Below, piece by piece: positions 1 through 10,293 of a DNA stretch of 64,000 nt. This DNA comes from Beverwykella pulmonaria (taxonomy: Eukaryota > Ascomycota > Dothideomycetes > Pleosporales > Melanommataceae). The position numbers and the translations under genes were made by a program. Within the stretch, counting starts at the first letter, position 1; each line of letters begins with the position of its first letter. The DNA lies in contig BCHH01000006.1 in the NCBI GenBank assembly GCA_001599595.1, positions 2,154,319 to 2,218,318 on the forward strand. Direction: 5' to 3'. The notes under the pieces were generated by a model that saw nothing but the letters and a program-made list of their open reading frames with translations, did not search any database and was not told where the DNA came from.

Positions 1-567
1 CTTAGTTGGCTTCTTTGTTCTGCTCCTCGCGCGAACTTCCAGATCGCGGCGCTCAAGCTCCTCTTCATCCTGTTTTTCTTCATCCTGCTTCTCTTCATCG
101 AAAATATCATCATCGCCGTCTACAATATCACGTTCTTGGAGGATTTCCATCCAATCTTCTAGCTCGCCAACACCTCTTATGTCGCGTTCACGGAGCTCAG
201 TATGATAAAACTCATACACTATATCGTTGATGTACACTTCTCCACCGAGCGTCTGTTCGCCAATGACGCATTCGGTCATGATCAACTCGAAGGAAGCTTT
301 GCAATTCTCAACGGTGTCTGTATGCTGCTGGCGATCGATTTGGAAGGTGTAGTGCAGGGACTCATGATACAAGACATCGCTGGCGTTGGCGTATGGGACG
401 TCATTGCAGAGAGCCAGACCTGGTCCATCGAGAATTGACCGAATTGATTTTACAATGTCTTCTCCCGGGAAATGAACATCGCTAGGATGCTCATAGTTAC
501 AGGTGACGATTGCGTATGCGCCCAGCGCATTAGTGATAGAAATCATTGGGAGAAGGAATGGTTTCAT
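1..567 (-). CDS. Partial secreted protein of unknown function (5' end complete, runs off the left edge)
   Basis: An open frame of 189 codons starts with ATG at 567 and stays open to base 1, so the C-terminus lies outside the window. The N-terminus looks like a signal peptide (MKPFLLPMISITNALGAYA). The mature part has Cys residues spaced as in small secreted fungal proteins. One stretch, CKASF..I...C followed by a Gly-Gly pair and a tyrosine-rich strand, resembles the C-terminal tail of many fungal secreted and chitinase-like proteins; that likeness is an inference from pattern only. After it comes an acidic, repeated EEKQDEEKQDEEE stretch and then a basic tail ending TKKPTK. I do not recognise the family. 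It lies about 1.1 kb from the NLR locus, next to a minisatellite, which is typical of accessory DNA. Confidence 0.6.
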   Translation of the reverse strand, partial: MKPFLLPMISITNALGAYAIVTCNYEHPSDVHFPGEDIVKSIRSILDGPGLALCNDVPYANASDVLYHESLHYTFQIDRQQHTDTVENCKASFELIMTECVIGEQTLGGEVYINDIVYEFYHTELRERDIRGVGELEDWMEILQERDIVDGDDDIFDEEKQDEEKQDEEELERRDLEVRARSRTKKPTK

Positions 568-1079
568 GTTGCCCAATGGTACTTAGTTTTGAATAACAAT
601 TTACAGGGTGATCACGCTGAAAAATAAAGAAGAGACGATGCTGAAATGACGCAGTGCAACTGACGAGAATGTAACCTTGAAAAGAAGGTAATGAGTATAA
701 TGAACAAGAAAGACAGCAAATGAATGAATGAACAAAAAAAATGAAGGAATGAATGATGCTTTCTACGGCCAGCCCCCATTGTTCTTAAATATATATTCGG
801 AGTTACTATACGGACTCCGTAGAAGATTATGTGTCACAGCTCATAGACCTATCCCCACTGTCGCTTCGTGGAGCTTCTATCAACCCAAAGAAATATGGAT
901 AACGTACAGTGTTCCCTTATTTCTCATATATTTTTCAACACTACAAGGGGCGCGGGACAATGCATTTCGGAGAGATTTTGGTGTTCTTGCTAAGAAATAT
1001 GTCCAATACACATCGCCCCACGCCCCTTGTAAGTTCTTAGTCTTTACAGCAACTTCCTGTTAGAGTGTCTACGAAATAG
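568..1079. other. AT-rich gap upstream of the secreted-protein gene
   Basis: This stretch should hold the promoter of the minus-strand secreted-protein gene. An open frame at 728-1063 on the plus strand has no recognisable domain and I do not call it a gene. Confidence 0.4.
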
Positions 1080-1520
1080 GTTCAAATGCTATCCTGTGTT
1101 GTACTACGGGGCTAACTAGACTCTTACGCTAAGTTGATGCAGCGTAGAAGACAAACAATATCCATGACGAGGGGGTGTCATGCGGCGTAGAGAACTAACA
1201 ATATCCACGACGAGGGGGTGTCATGCGGCGTAGAGAACTAACAATATCCACGACGAGGGGGTGTCATGCGGCGTAGAGAATTAACAATATCCACTACGAG
1301 AGGGCATCATGCGGCGTAGAGAACTTACAATGTCTATGCATGAGGGGGCGGCGTAGAAGACTGATAATGTCTATATACGAGGGGGCAAGTGCAGATTAGC
1401 TCAGGCATTCTTAACCAGTAAGTGTGGTTAAGATAGAGTTGGGGCAAAGGAGAGTAGGGCGAAATGGCTTCAAATGTTATCCTGTGTTGTACCACAGGGC
1501 GAAACGGAATCTTACACTCT
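1080..1520. repeat. Direct repeat flanking a minisatellite
   Basis: About 50 bases beginning TTCAAATG.TATCCTGTG occur at roughly 1080-1126 and again, in the same orientation, at roughly 1467-1515, with scattered substitutions. The tandem array 1137-1386 lies between them. The pair could be the ends of an old element or a segmental duplication; no coding sequence is seen inside. Confidence 0.6.
1137..1386. repeat. 43-bp tandem repeat (minisatellite), about six units
   Basis: Units begin at 1137, 1180, 1223 and 1266, exactly 43 bases apart, and at 1309, followed by two shorter degraded units ending near 1386. Units two and three are identical. The core contains AACAATATCCACGACGAG followed by a run of G. 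A single related sequence occurs near 60085-60120. Confidence 0.9.
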
Positions 1521-1697
1521 GCTTATAAACTAGTATATTAGATTTACTGTCTATAATCTACCTCAGTTTATTGTTTCCTACAATTAGTAGAGCAGATGCA
1601 GGAAAATATTTAAAGCAGAGCTTGAAAAAGTAATAAAATTAACGCTACAACAAAACCAAAATGATCTACCCACAATGGGGTTGGACAGAGAGGAGGG

Positions 1698-3728
1698 CTA
1701 GCAAACTTCAATTTCAAGTTCAAAGACCACCACGCAACCAGATGCTGTACCGAGAGCAATGATGCCCCCATAAACAGCTACGCAACTTGCTCGATATTCA
1801 GAAGGGAGCCAAATTATGTCTTCCGTCCCCCAGCTTACCCACTGATCCTTTAAAAATATAGCACGGAACGAACTCAATTGAGAAACATCATCGTTATTGG
1901 GAAGAGACGTGGCATGTAACACTCCCTTATCAGTGTAGAGGAATGTCCCATCATTAGAAAATGACAACACTCGAACGTTGGCATGGCTCCCGAGCGTTTG
2001 CAGCACCGCTCCTGAGCCCGCGTCCCACAGCTCGACTGTCTCCTCCCTGGATGCCGATGCCAGCATCTTGCCATCCGGCGAGAAGGTGACGGCCTGAACC
2101 GAACCCGAATGGCCCTGGAGCTTCTGCAGCACCACTCCTGAGCTTGCGTCCCACAGCTTGACCGTCTGATCCGTAGATACTGACGCCAATACTTTTCCGT
2201 CTGGCGAGAAGGCGATGGCCTGGACTGAACCTGAATGGCCCTGGAGAGTCTGTACTATCACTCCTAAGCTAGTGTCCCACAGTTTGACCATCTTGTCATT
2301 GGATGCCGACGCCAGCACCTTACCGTCTGGCGAGAAGGCAACGGCACCAACCAAACCCGAATGGCCCTGAAGCGTCTGTAGCACTGCTCCTGAGCTGGCG
2401 TCCCACAGCTTGACTGTCTGGTCTGTGGATGCCGACGCTAGCACCTTGCCGTCTGGTGAGAAAGCGACGGCCCCGACTGAACCCAAATGGCCCTCGAGCG
2501 TCTGTAGCACTGCCCCCAAGTCGACATTCCACAGCTTGACCATCTTGTCATTGGATGCCGACGCCAGCACCTTACCGTCCGGTGAGAAAGCGACGGCCCA
2601 GACTGAACCCAAATGTCCCTCAGGCGTCTGCAGCACTGCTCCTGACCTGACGTCCCACAGCTTAACCGTCTTGTCATAGGATGCCGATGCCAGCACCTTG
2701 CTGTCTGGTGAGAATGCGACGGTCCAGACCGAATCCAAATGGCCCTCCAGTATCTGCAGCACAACCCCCAAGCCGGCGTCCCACAGCCTAATCGTTTTGT
2801 CACTAGATGCTGACGCTAACACCTTGCCGTTCGGCGAGAAGGCGACTGCCCATACTGAACCCGAATGGTCCTTAAGCGTCTGTAACACTGCTCCTGACCC
2901 GGTCTGCCACAGCGTGACCGTTTTGTCCCTAGATGCCGACGCTAGCACCTTGCCATCCGGCGAGAAGGCAACGGCCCCGACCGCACTCAAATGACCCTCA
3001 AGCGTCTGCAGCACTGCTCCTGAGCTGGTGTCCCACAACATAACTGTCTTGTCATAGGATGCCGATGCTAACACTTTGCCATCCGGCGAGATGGCGACGG
3101 CTCCAACAGAACCTGAATGGCCCTCAAGCGTCTGTAGCACTGCCCCAGACCTAAAGTCCCACAGCTTGACTGTCTTATCATAGGATGTCGATACCAGCAT
3201 GTTGCCGCTCGACGAGAAAGCGACTGCTCCAACCCCATCTAAATGGCCCTCAAGCGTCTGTAACATTGTTCCTGAGATAGTGTTCCACAGCTTGATGGTG
3301 TTGTCATATGATGCCGATGCTAGCACCTTGCCATCCGGCGAGTAGGCAACGGCCCCAACTCCATCCGAATGGCCCTCAAGTGTTTGAAGCACTGCTCCTG
3401 AGCCAGCGTCCCACAGCTTAATCGTTTGGTCCATGGATGCTGATGCTAGCATCTTACCGTCTGGCGAGAAGGCGACAGCCCCAACTGAACTTGAATGACC
3501 CTCGAGTGTCTGTCGTACCGCATGCCAGTCTCTTTCTAATTTAGGGAATTTTTGCATCCATCCTGGAACCTGCCTCTTAAACTGTGTTCTTACTATACTT
3601 TTTGTTGGAGCGAAGATAAGCGCGCTGTAATATACTTGGAGAGGAGCCTGCTCAATTGCTGACCGATTGTATAGCGCGAATCGTTTCATATCATGTGCAA
3701 ACGCGTATAGATTGGGGCAGTCGCTATT
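1698..3728 (-). CDS. WD40 C-terminal half of an NLR, downstream of an in-frame TAG
   Basis: This is the C-terminal sensor half of a NACHT-WD40 (NWD-type) receptor. The frame continues directly from the NACHT half across one TAG at 3731-3729. The first ATG after the stop is at 3689 and would give 663 residues, but the codons from 3728 already read as family-typical sequence (NSDCPNLYAFAHD before MKRFALYNR), so the coding sequence really spans the stop. After a linker (AIEQAPLQVYYSALIFAP) come twelve WD40 repeats of exactly 42 residues (type VLQTLEGHSGSVGAVAFSPDG), then a degenerate thirteenth and a C-terminal tail. Either the gene is disrupted or the stop is read through. WD repeats in such proteins form the ligand-sensing propeller; that role is family knowledge. 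Confidence 0.85.
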   Translation of the reverse strand, partial: NSDCPNLYAFAHDMKRFALYNRSAIEQAPLQVYYSALIFAPTKSIVRTQFKRQVPGWMQKFPKLERDWHAVRQTLEGHSSSVGAVAFSPDGKMLASASMDQTIKLWDAGSGAVLQTLEGHSDGVGAVAYSPDGKVLASASYDNTIKLWNTISGTMLQTLEGHLDGVGAVAFSSSGNMLVSTSYDKTVKLWDFRSGAVLQTLEGHSGSVGAVAISPDGKVLASASYDKTVMLWDTSSGAVLQTLEGHLSAVGAVAFSPDGKVLASASRDKTVTLWQTGSGAVLQTLKDHSGSVWAVAFSPNGKVLASASSDKTIRLWDAGLGVVLQILEGHLDSVWTVAFSPDSKVLASASYDKTVKLWDVRSGAVLQTPEGHLGSVWAVAFSPDGKVLASASNDKMVKLWNVDLGAVLQTLEGHLGSVGAVAFSPDGKVLASASTDQTVKLWDASSGAVLQTLQGHSGLVGAVAFSPDGKVLASASNDKMVKLWDTSLGVIVQTLQGHSGSVQAIAFSPDGKVLASVSTDQTVKLWDASSGVVLQKLQGHSGSVQAVTFSPDGKMLASASREETVELWDAGSGAVLQTLGSHANVRVLSFSNDGTFLYTDKGVLHATSLPNNDDVSQLSSFRAIFLKDQWVSWGTEDIIWLPSEYRASCVAVYGGIIALGTASGCVVVFELEIEVC
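1990..3516 (-). repeat. Tandem 126-bp WD40-coding repeats
   Basis: Twelve consecutive 126-bp units encode 42-residue WD40 repeats that are nearly identical to each other. They differ mainly at a few positions per repeat (for example around GHSGSVGAV and SASYDKTVKLW). Such internal homogeneity is known from HET-D/HET-E-type incompatibility genes, where repeats are shuffled by unequal exchange. Confidence 0.9.
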
Positions 3729-3731
3729 CTA
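3729..3731 (-). other. In-frame TAG between the NACHT and WD40 halves
   Basis: Both halves share one reading frame, and conserved linker codons resume immediately after the TAG. A CAG codon changed by one CpA to TpA transition, the preferred RIP mutation, would explain it. No intron is needed and none with good signals is visible. Confidence 0.85.
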
Positions 3732-5515
3732 TATCATGCTTAGTTGAACATCTTTGCATACGCTTAGGGTGCCTACAAGAGCTATACACTCTAAGGAATC
3801 AATTGCATGGATCCCGTCAGAGATCTTCCGCATCCAACCTAGAGCCTCAAGCCAGTAAAGGAGATTAACTTTTAGGAATTGGTGTACTTTATCATCGTCG
3901 TAGAGTCGAGTACCACTCATTTGAAGATGATGTATCCAGTAAAGGCATGCGTACTGGACCTCCTGGGGAAGGCATTGATTTATATGGGCACCCTCTAAGT
4001 CACCCACGCGTACCCCAGGAACCTTTTGTCCACAAATATCTCGCTTGAGAGAGTCAGACATGAGCCGAAGGCAGGCAACAACTAACGTCCGATGCACTTG
4101 CTGAGCATCTACGCAGAAGTTTAGCTCTCTGCATCTCTCTTGATTAAGGAGGAAGTCGCGAAATGAAGGATGATGCAGACGAAGCGGGTGGGTTTGCTCT
4201 TTAGGAATGTTAAGAATAGCATGAAGATCTTTCAGTATTCGATGCACCTTCTGCTTTGGGATGTTGAGAAGGCAGCCCAAAGACTCGACCGAAAGGGGAG
4301 AGAACAACACTACGATACTTCCAAGAACATCTCTTATTATAGTATAGAACCCCTGCATTTCTTGTTCTGTAAGGCCCGGACGAATAGAATTCTTCAACAC
4401 AGTGATATAGATGCCGTCCAGGTGTTCTTCTGGGGTAGCAGTAGCAGCAGAAGCGTCGCCATTAAGAAGCATGCGTAGTCTCTCATCAGCGAATAATCCT
4501 GCGTGAATGAACCGGCAGGCGGTTGCAGCCCAGATAAACAGGCCACTCGCACTCTGGACCAGAGTGCTGATGGCCTCTGCGCCCGGCCAGCCAGGATCCA
4601 AAGCGTCCTCTTGGCCAATAAGCTTAAGATTATGCTCTAGGAAAATTGATATGTCGTGGTCAACAACCAAAGGCAATATGTTGTGGAGCACAAAGTCCCG
4701 GTGCTCTGCGTCTGGGACTTGGTAGAAGCCGGATCGAATAGAAATTTCAGGCCTGCTTGTTAAAAACACTCGTAGCCGGACTGCCTCTAGTGACCGAGCC
4801 TCAAACAAGAGTTGCACAATGATTTGGATGTTGTTGCTATTGTCACACTCGTCAAGTGCATCAACTACCAAGAGATACGAGTGTTGGGAGTTGTTGCCAT
4901 CTAGTTTCGATAGTGGACCAAGGACAAGTTTGTGCCACTGGTCACGGAGAGATTGGCTCGTAATGTCGCTACGCTCCGTAATCGCGTCGCAAATGTGCTG
5001 ATGGAGAGCTGGTATGTTGCGCGCAAGCTGAAGGGCAATGCTCACAACGAACTTACCCGCATGGCCAACCTCTCCACCGCCTTTTGAGAAGAAGAAGCTT
5101 GCTCCGAGGCGCTTCCGCTCGAAGTGCCTGCGAGCGACAGTGCGTGCAATTGTCGACTTTCCCGTGCCCGCCAAGCCGTTTAGCCAGAAGATGCAGCGCT
5201 TATCATGTCCATCAGCCCAGCTGTATATGTCTTGAAGGAGGTTGACGCGAGTGTTTGGGAGACAAGCGGACTCATGTTGCTTGGAATACGAATTGAACGG
5301 CGCATCTTCCGCGTACGGCAAACGAGTAAGGGGGCTATCTAGTCCTAGATGCCCACTTAGCATCCTAGCTTCAACAGTCTTTTGGCACGCCTACCAACAT
5401 GGTATGTATCTCCAAGGTGGGCTTTGGCGTAACCTCCGACGTGGACGCCGTGGAACGTGTGCCCGTGTGTGCTTCCATTATCCCTCTCGCGGCCCGGCGC
5501 CATTGGGTAGGACAT
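3729..5515 (-). CDS. NACHT NLR with N-terminal amyloid-type motif (N-terminal half of a NACHT-WD40 receptor)
   Basis: I read two exons: 5515-5395 and 5344-3729, joined by a 50-bp intron (donor GTAGGC, acceptor CTAG, branch GCTAAG). Splicing is phase-consistent and links a short N-terminal segment to the NACHT frame, giving 578 residues before the TAG. Residues about 15-38 resemble the HET-s-related amyloid motif. The NACHT P-loop is GLAGTGKS (about 97-104) and the Walker B is LLVVDALDECD (about 197-207), followed by the winged-helix and helical region typical of the family (HHPSFRDFLL). Without splicing, the exon-2 frame starts at an ATG at 5363 and lacks the motif. Start choice is between ATG 5515 and ATG 5503. 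The stop at 3731-3729 falls between NACHT and WD40. NACHT NTPases oligomerise on activation and trigger cell death in the HET family. Confidence 0.82.
5395..5515 (-). other. Exon encoding a HET-s-like amyloid signalling motif (candidate HRAM)
   Basis: The exon reads with the pattern TFHGVHVGGYAKAHLGDTY. This matches the shape of HET-s prion-domain repeats: aliphatic residues alternating with polar ones, a central Gly, then A-R/K-V/A-x-L-G-N/D-x-Y. In Podospora the NWD2 receptor carries such a motif at its N-terminus and templates HET-S folding. Placement at the extreme N-terminus of a NACHT-WD40 protein is the same here. The assignment is by eye. Confidence 0.6.
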
Positions 5516-6331
5516 CTGCTTCTAGCGTGCGGGAAGAGAGTTGTGTAACGAGGGTTCGGTAATCGTTAGGTCCCGCAATGACCCCGCTCCAGTTGACACT
5601 TTATCTCGTGGCGCTTGGCTCAGCCACAGTGCCAAGATGTTTGCTACAAAGCTCTGATAGTTAGCCATCGTCCATATCGAACGTCTCAAATTCGTCGGTG
5701 GTTTGACTCTCGTGGCCATGATCGAACGACGCTGTAGAGAGACCGAAATCTATGCCGTGTCAACCCTAAAGTCGTTCTTCGGGCGAGTTAACCTTTTAAC
5801 ACAAGCCCATTGCTTACCAGTGAGATAGACATGATAATCGATTTTCATCTTGTTGTGGTGGAAGACGGATGTTTGACATGGAGCATGCAGGATGATCTCA
5901 AAGAGATTAAAAACAAAAACATACAAGAGCAAGGATTCACCAATAATCACCCACTTGACTACTAATCCGCCCGGTATCTGTAGCCAGGAAGCTCTGCTGC
6001 TATCAACTCAAACTCCCTTAAATTGAATGTTTCTAGAAAACAAAGACCAGTAAATAGCCTCATCCATGAACAGGCTTAGATTCTTTCAATCGTGCGGCCG
6101 ACTCAGCCACAGCCAGTTCTGCCTAATTTCAGGCCCCCGTTTACATAAAACAATTCTCTATTTCCATCCCTAAATTGCCTCACACATAAGTCCAAACCTG
6201 TTCCTCATCGAAGACGACGAAAACATCTTTCGGACTGTCTCCCTACAATTTGTCCTGTGCATTCGTCTTGTCTTACGCAATTGAACGCGTTTCGTACTTT
6301 CGTCTGGCATCACCGTCGCAGCGCCATTAGC
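5516..6331. promoter_or_regulatory. Shared upstream region of two divergent NLR genes
   Basis: About 0.8 kb separates the two start codons and should contain both promoters. A minus-strand open frame (ATG 5719 to TAG 5522, 65 residues) lies immediately upstream of and in the same frame as the amyloid-motif exon. It could be an upstream ORF or a stop-interrupted extension; it shows no known domain. Confidence 0.45.
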
Positions 6332-9300
6332 ATGCCCAAAAAAAGACTTCGCGGCGACAATGACGACGAAGGTATCACCTTCCGGCGGTCGAAAAAACCA
6401 AGAGACGGAGTTTCAGGAATTGCCTTGACGAGAGGCTCTCAGCAACAGCCAAGAAACGAAGACTACACAGTTGGGTGGATATGCGCCATTACAACTGAAT
6501 ACGTCGCCGCTCAAGCTTTCCTCGATGCAAAGCACGAAGGAGTGGAATCCGTGCACACTCATGACAATAACGATTACACACTAGGCAGAATTGGGAAACA
6601 CAATGTTGTGATTGCCGTTCTCCCTGACGGTGAATACGGCATATCATCAGCAACAAGCGTTGCAAGGGACATGTGGCACAGCTTTCCTAATGTTAGATTT
6701 GGTTTGATGGTCGGCATCGGCGGCGGCGCGCCAAGTCAAGAGCATGATATCCGCCTAGGCGATATCGTTGTTAGCGCTCCTCGCAATGGGAAAAGCGGTG
6801 TGTTCCAGTATGACATTGGTAAAACAATCCAAGATCATAGCTTCCTACCGACAGGGTTCTTAGACCAACCCCCAATGGTCCTACGTGCTGCAGTCAATGG
6901 ACTTAAGACGCAGTATGAGAGCGAAGGCCATCAGTTTAAAGAGGCTATCAATAATATTCTTAAGAAGAAACCAAGACTGCAAAAGAAATACCAGCGGCCA
7001 GATCTAAGCAGCGACAAGCTGTATAAAAGCAAAGTTACACATCCTTCCAACAACAACGCAAACTGTACAACAGTCTGTAGTAACAATCCATCTGATCTAA
7101 TACCACGACACGAGCGGGCTAAAGACGAGGATAATCCAGCAATTCATTATGGTCTAATTGCGTCAGCAAATCAGTTAATGAAGGATGCTTTGCTTCGGGA
7201 TAAATTCGCAAAGGAAAATGATGTTCTATGTTTTGAAATGGAAGCAGCAGGGTTGATGAACCAATTCCCCTGCCTAGTTATTCGTGGTATCTGCGACTAC
7301 TCTGATACCCATAAAAACAAGGAGTGGCAAGGGTATGCAGCAATGGTAGCGGCTGCATACGCCAAAGATCTCCTCGGTCGAATTCCCCCAAACAGGGTCG
7401 AGGCTGAGAGTAGAATTAGCGATGTTCTTTCTAGTGGTTAGTTATCTTAAGCCTTGATATGATATCAATGTGTATCTAATAATGCATAAAGTTCTTGGTG
7501 ACGTATCTATCACTAGATCAAATATTGAAACAATGAAGTCTAGGTCGGATAGAAATAAAGACCTTGAGATCCTCAAGTGGCTCACACCAATAAACTATGG
7601 CACTCAGCAAAGCGACTTCCTTAGAAGACGGCAACCAGGAACTGGCCAATGGCTATTAGACTCTGCCGAGTACCAGACCTGGCTGAACACAGATAAACAG
7701 ACGTTATTCTGTCCAGGCATTCCTGGGGCAGGAAAGACAATTCTTACATCAATTGTTGTTGACCATCTGACTACCCAGTTTTTCTACGACCAGTCGATTG
7801 GTATAGCATATATATACTGTAACTTCCAACGGAAAGACGAGCAGAAGATTGACAACTTGCTAACAAGTATACTGAAACAACTTGCGCAGAGCCATTCTTC
7901 ACTGCCAAAGAGTATTAAAGAGCTGTATGATCAACACTACGCCAAGGGCACACGACCATCACTTGACGATATCACCAAAGCTCTTCAGTCTGTGACTGCT
8001 ATGTATTCAAGAGTCTTCATCATTGTTGATGCACTTGATGAATGCCAAGCATACAATGGCTGCCGGGCAATGTTCCTCTCAACCCTTTTTCACCTCCAGA
8101 CCAAGTGTGATCTAAATATCTTTGCCACCTCTAGGTCCATTCCAGAGGTCACCAAGAAATTCAACAGTTGCACAACATTTGAGATCGCTGCTTATGATAA
8201 GGATGTGCGACACTATTTGGACAGTCAGATATCACAGTCAGAGTCAAAATCTCTACAGGCCTACCGTGAAGAGATCAAAACTGAGATCACGAAGGTAGTT
8301 AATGGAATGTAAGTTACTACTACCTGCTGTGATAACGGAGTAACTAATTTATGCCTAAATAAGGTTTCTCCTCGCACAACTTCATTATGAGAACATAAGC
8401 ACCAAAAAGACACTAAAGAAGATTAAGGATACGTTAAACAACCTCCACACAGGACCAGAAGCATATGATCATGCTTATAAAGTGGCCATGGAAAGGATTA
8501 CAAGTCACGATCCAGACTCTGTGGAACTGGCGAAGCAAGTTCTGTCATGGATCGCCTGCGCAAGGAGACCACTCACGACGTCAGAACTCCGGAATGCACT
8601 TGCAGTAGAAGTCGGCCAGCCTGACCTTGACAAAGAGAACTGCCCAGAGATTGAAGAGATGGTCTCTGTATGTGCTGGACTAGTCACAGTCGACGAAGAG
8701 AGTGACATTATCCGGTTGGTCCATTATACAACGCAGAAATACTTCGAGCGAACATGGAATTATTGGTTTCCGAATGTCCAAACGAACATCACAAGCGTTT
8801 GTCTTACTTATCTATCATTCGATACCTTTAACACGGGCTTCTGTCAATCCGATGAAGTGTTTGAGGCACGACTACAGACGAACGTCCTTTATGACTATGC
8901 AGCGCGATACTGGGGTCATCATGCGCGCACAGCTTCCATTAAAAAAGAATTGTTATTTGAGTTTTTGAAGAGTAGAACTAAAGTCTCCGCCGCCAGCCAG
9001 GCGATGATGGCTTTTGGGGGCTACTTATATTATAGTCAAAGAGTGCCGAAAGAAATGACAGGAGTACATGTTGCGGCATATTTTGGACTAGAGGAGGCAG
9101 TAATAGGTCTGCTGAACAGTGGGAATGATCTAGACAAGTTTGAAGTCGACTCCAAGGATTCGTACGGACGGACACCGCTATCGTGGGCTGCAGAGGAAGG
9201 GCACGAGGCGGTAGTCAAGTTGCTACTCGAGACGGGCAAGGTCGATATCAACTCCAAGGATACTGCGCACGAACGGACGCCACTGTCGTGGGCTGTAGGA

Positions 9301-10293
9301 AACAGGCACGAGGCCATAGTGAAGCTGCTGCTCGAGACAAGCAAGATTGACGTCGACTCTAAGGATATTTACAGACAGACGCCGCTATGGGAGGCGACAG
9401 TCAATGGGCACGATGCCATAGTCAAGTTGCTGCTTGAGACAGGCAAGGTCGACCCCAACTTCAAGGATACAGACGGAAAGACGCCGCTATTCGAGGCCAC
9501 AGCGAACGGGCACGAAGCCATAGTCAAGTTGCTTCTCGAAACAGGCAAGGTTGAAGTCGACTTGAAGGATCCTTACGGACAGACGCCGCTGTCGTGGGCG
9601 GCATGGAAGGGGCACAAGGCAGTAGTCAAGCTGCTGCTTGAGACGGGCAAGGTCGACATCAACTCCAAAGATACTTACGAACAGACGCCACTATTCGAGG
9701 CAGCAGCGAACGGGCACGAGGCCATAGTTCAGCTGCTGCTTGAAACGGGCAAGGTCGATGTTGACTCTATGGATACTTACGGACAGACGCCGCTATTTGA
9801 GGCAGCATCAAACGGGCACGAGGCTATAGTCAAGTTGCTGCTCGAGACGGGCAAGGTCGACGCCAACTCCAAGGATATGAGCGGATGGACACCGCAATCG
9901 AAGGCGGCGCGGAACGGACACAAGGCTATAGTCAAGTTGCTGCTCGAGATGGGCAATGTCGACATTGAATTAAAGGATCCTTACGGACAGACGCCGCTGT
10001 CATGGGCGGCAGAGAAAGGGCACAATATAATTGTCAAGATGCTGCTTGAGACGGGCAAAGTCGACATTAACTCTAAGGATACTTACGGACAGACGCCGCT
10101 ATGGAAAGCGGCAGCTAAAGGGAATGAAGCAATAGTCAAGCTGTTGCTTGAGACGGGCAAGGTCGATGTCGACTTGAAGGATCCCTGGGGACAGACGCCG
10201 CTGTCGTGGGCAACAAGGAACAGGCACAAGGCAATTATCAAGCTACTTCTCAATATGAGCAAGTTCGACATCAACTCCAAGGATAATTACTGA
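6332..10293 (+). CDS. PNP-NACHT-ankyrin NLR-type protein
   Basis: Three exons: 6332-7436, 7492-8308 and 8364-10293, with two 55-bp introns (GTTAGT..AAAG and GTAAGT..ATAAG). The joins are in frame and give about 1,283 residues. I take ATG 6332 (MPKKRLR), since the frame upstream has only a GTG at 6257. The order is a purine-nucleoside-phosphorylase-like domain (about 50-365; [31 protein letters not shown]), then NACHT with P-loop GIPGAGKT (about 444) and Walker [12 protein letters not shown] (about 543), then one divergent and eleven near-identical 34-residue ankyrin repeats from about 873. The PNP fold is a known N-terminal effector/sensor domain of fungal NLRs. It is divergent to the neighbouring NACHT-WD40 gene. 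The stop falls inside an ankyrin repeat. Confidence 0.92.
9150..10290 (+). repeat. Tandem ~102-bp ankyrin-coding repeats
   Basis: Eleven successive units encode the pattern [34 protein letters not shown]. Near-identity at DNA level, mixed with two alternating subtypes (TPLSWAA and TPLFEAA/TPLWEAA), suggests ongoing repeat exchange. Confidence 0.9.

Noticed and set aside
1080..1520. Solo LTR retrotransposon
   Set aside because: The flanking direct repeats are short and diverged, without TG..CA ends or a primer-binding site.
5242..5562. Plus-strand open frame across the amyloid-motif exon
   Set aside because: It is the antisense shadow of the minus-strand exon and intron and has no domain.
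6257..6331. Upstream extension of the PNP-NACHT-ankyrin protein
   Set aside because: The frame begins at a GTG; the first ATG is at 6332 and begins a typical N-terminus.
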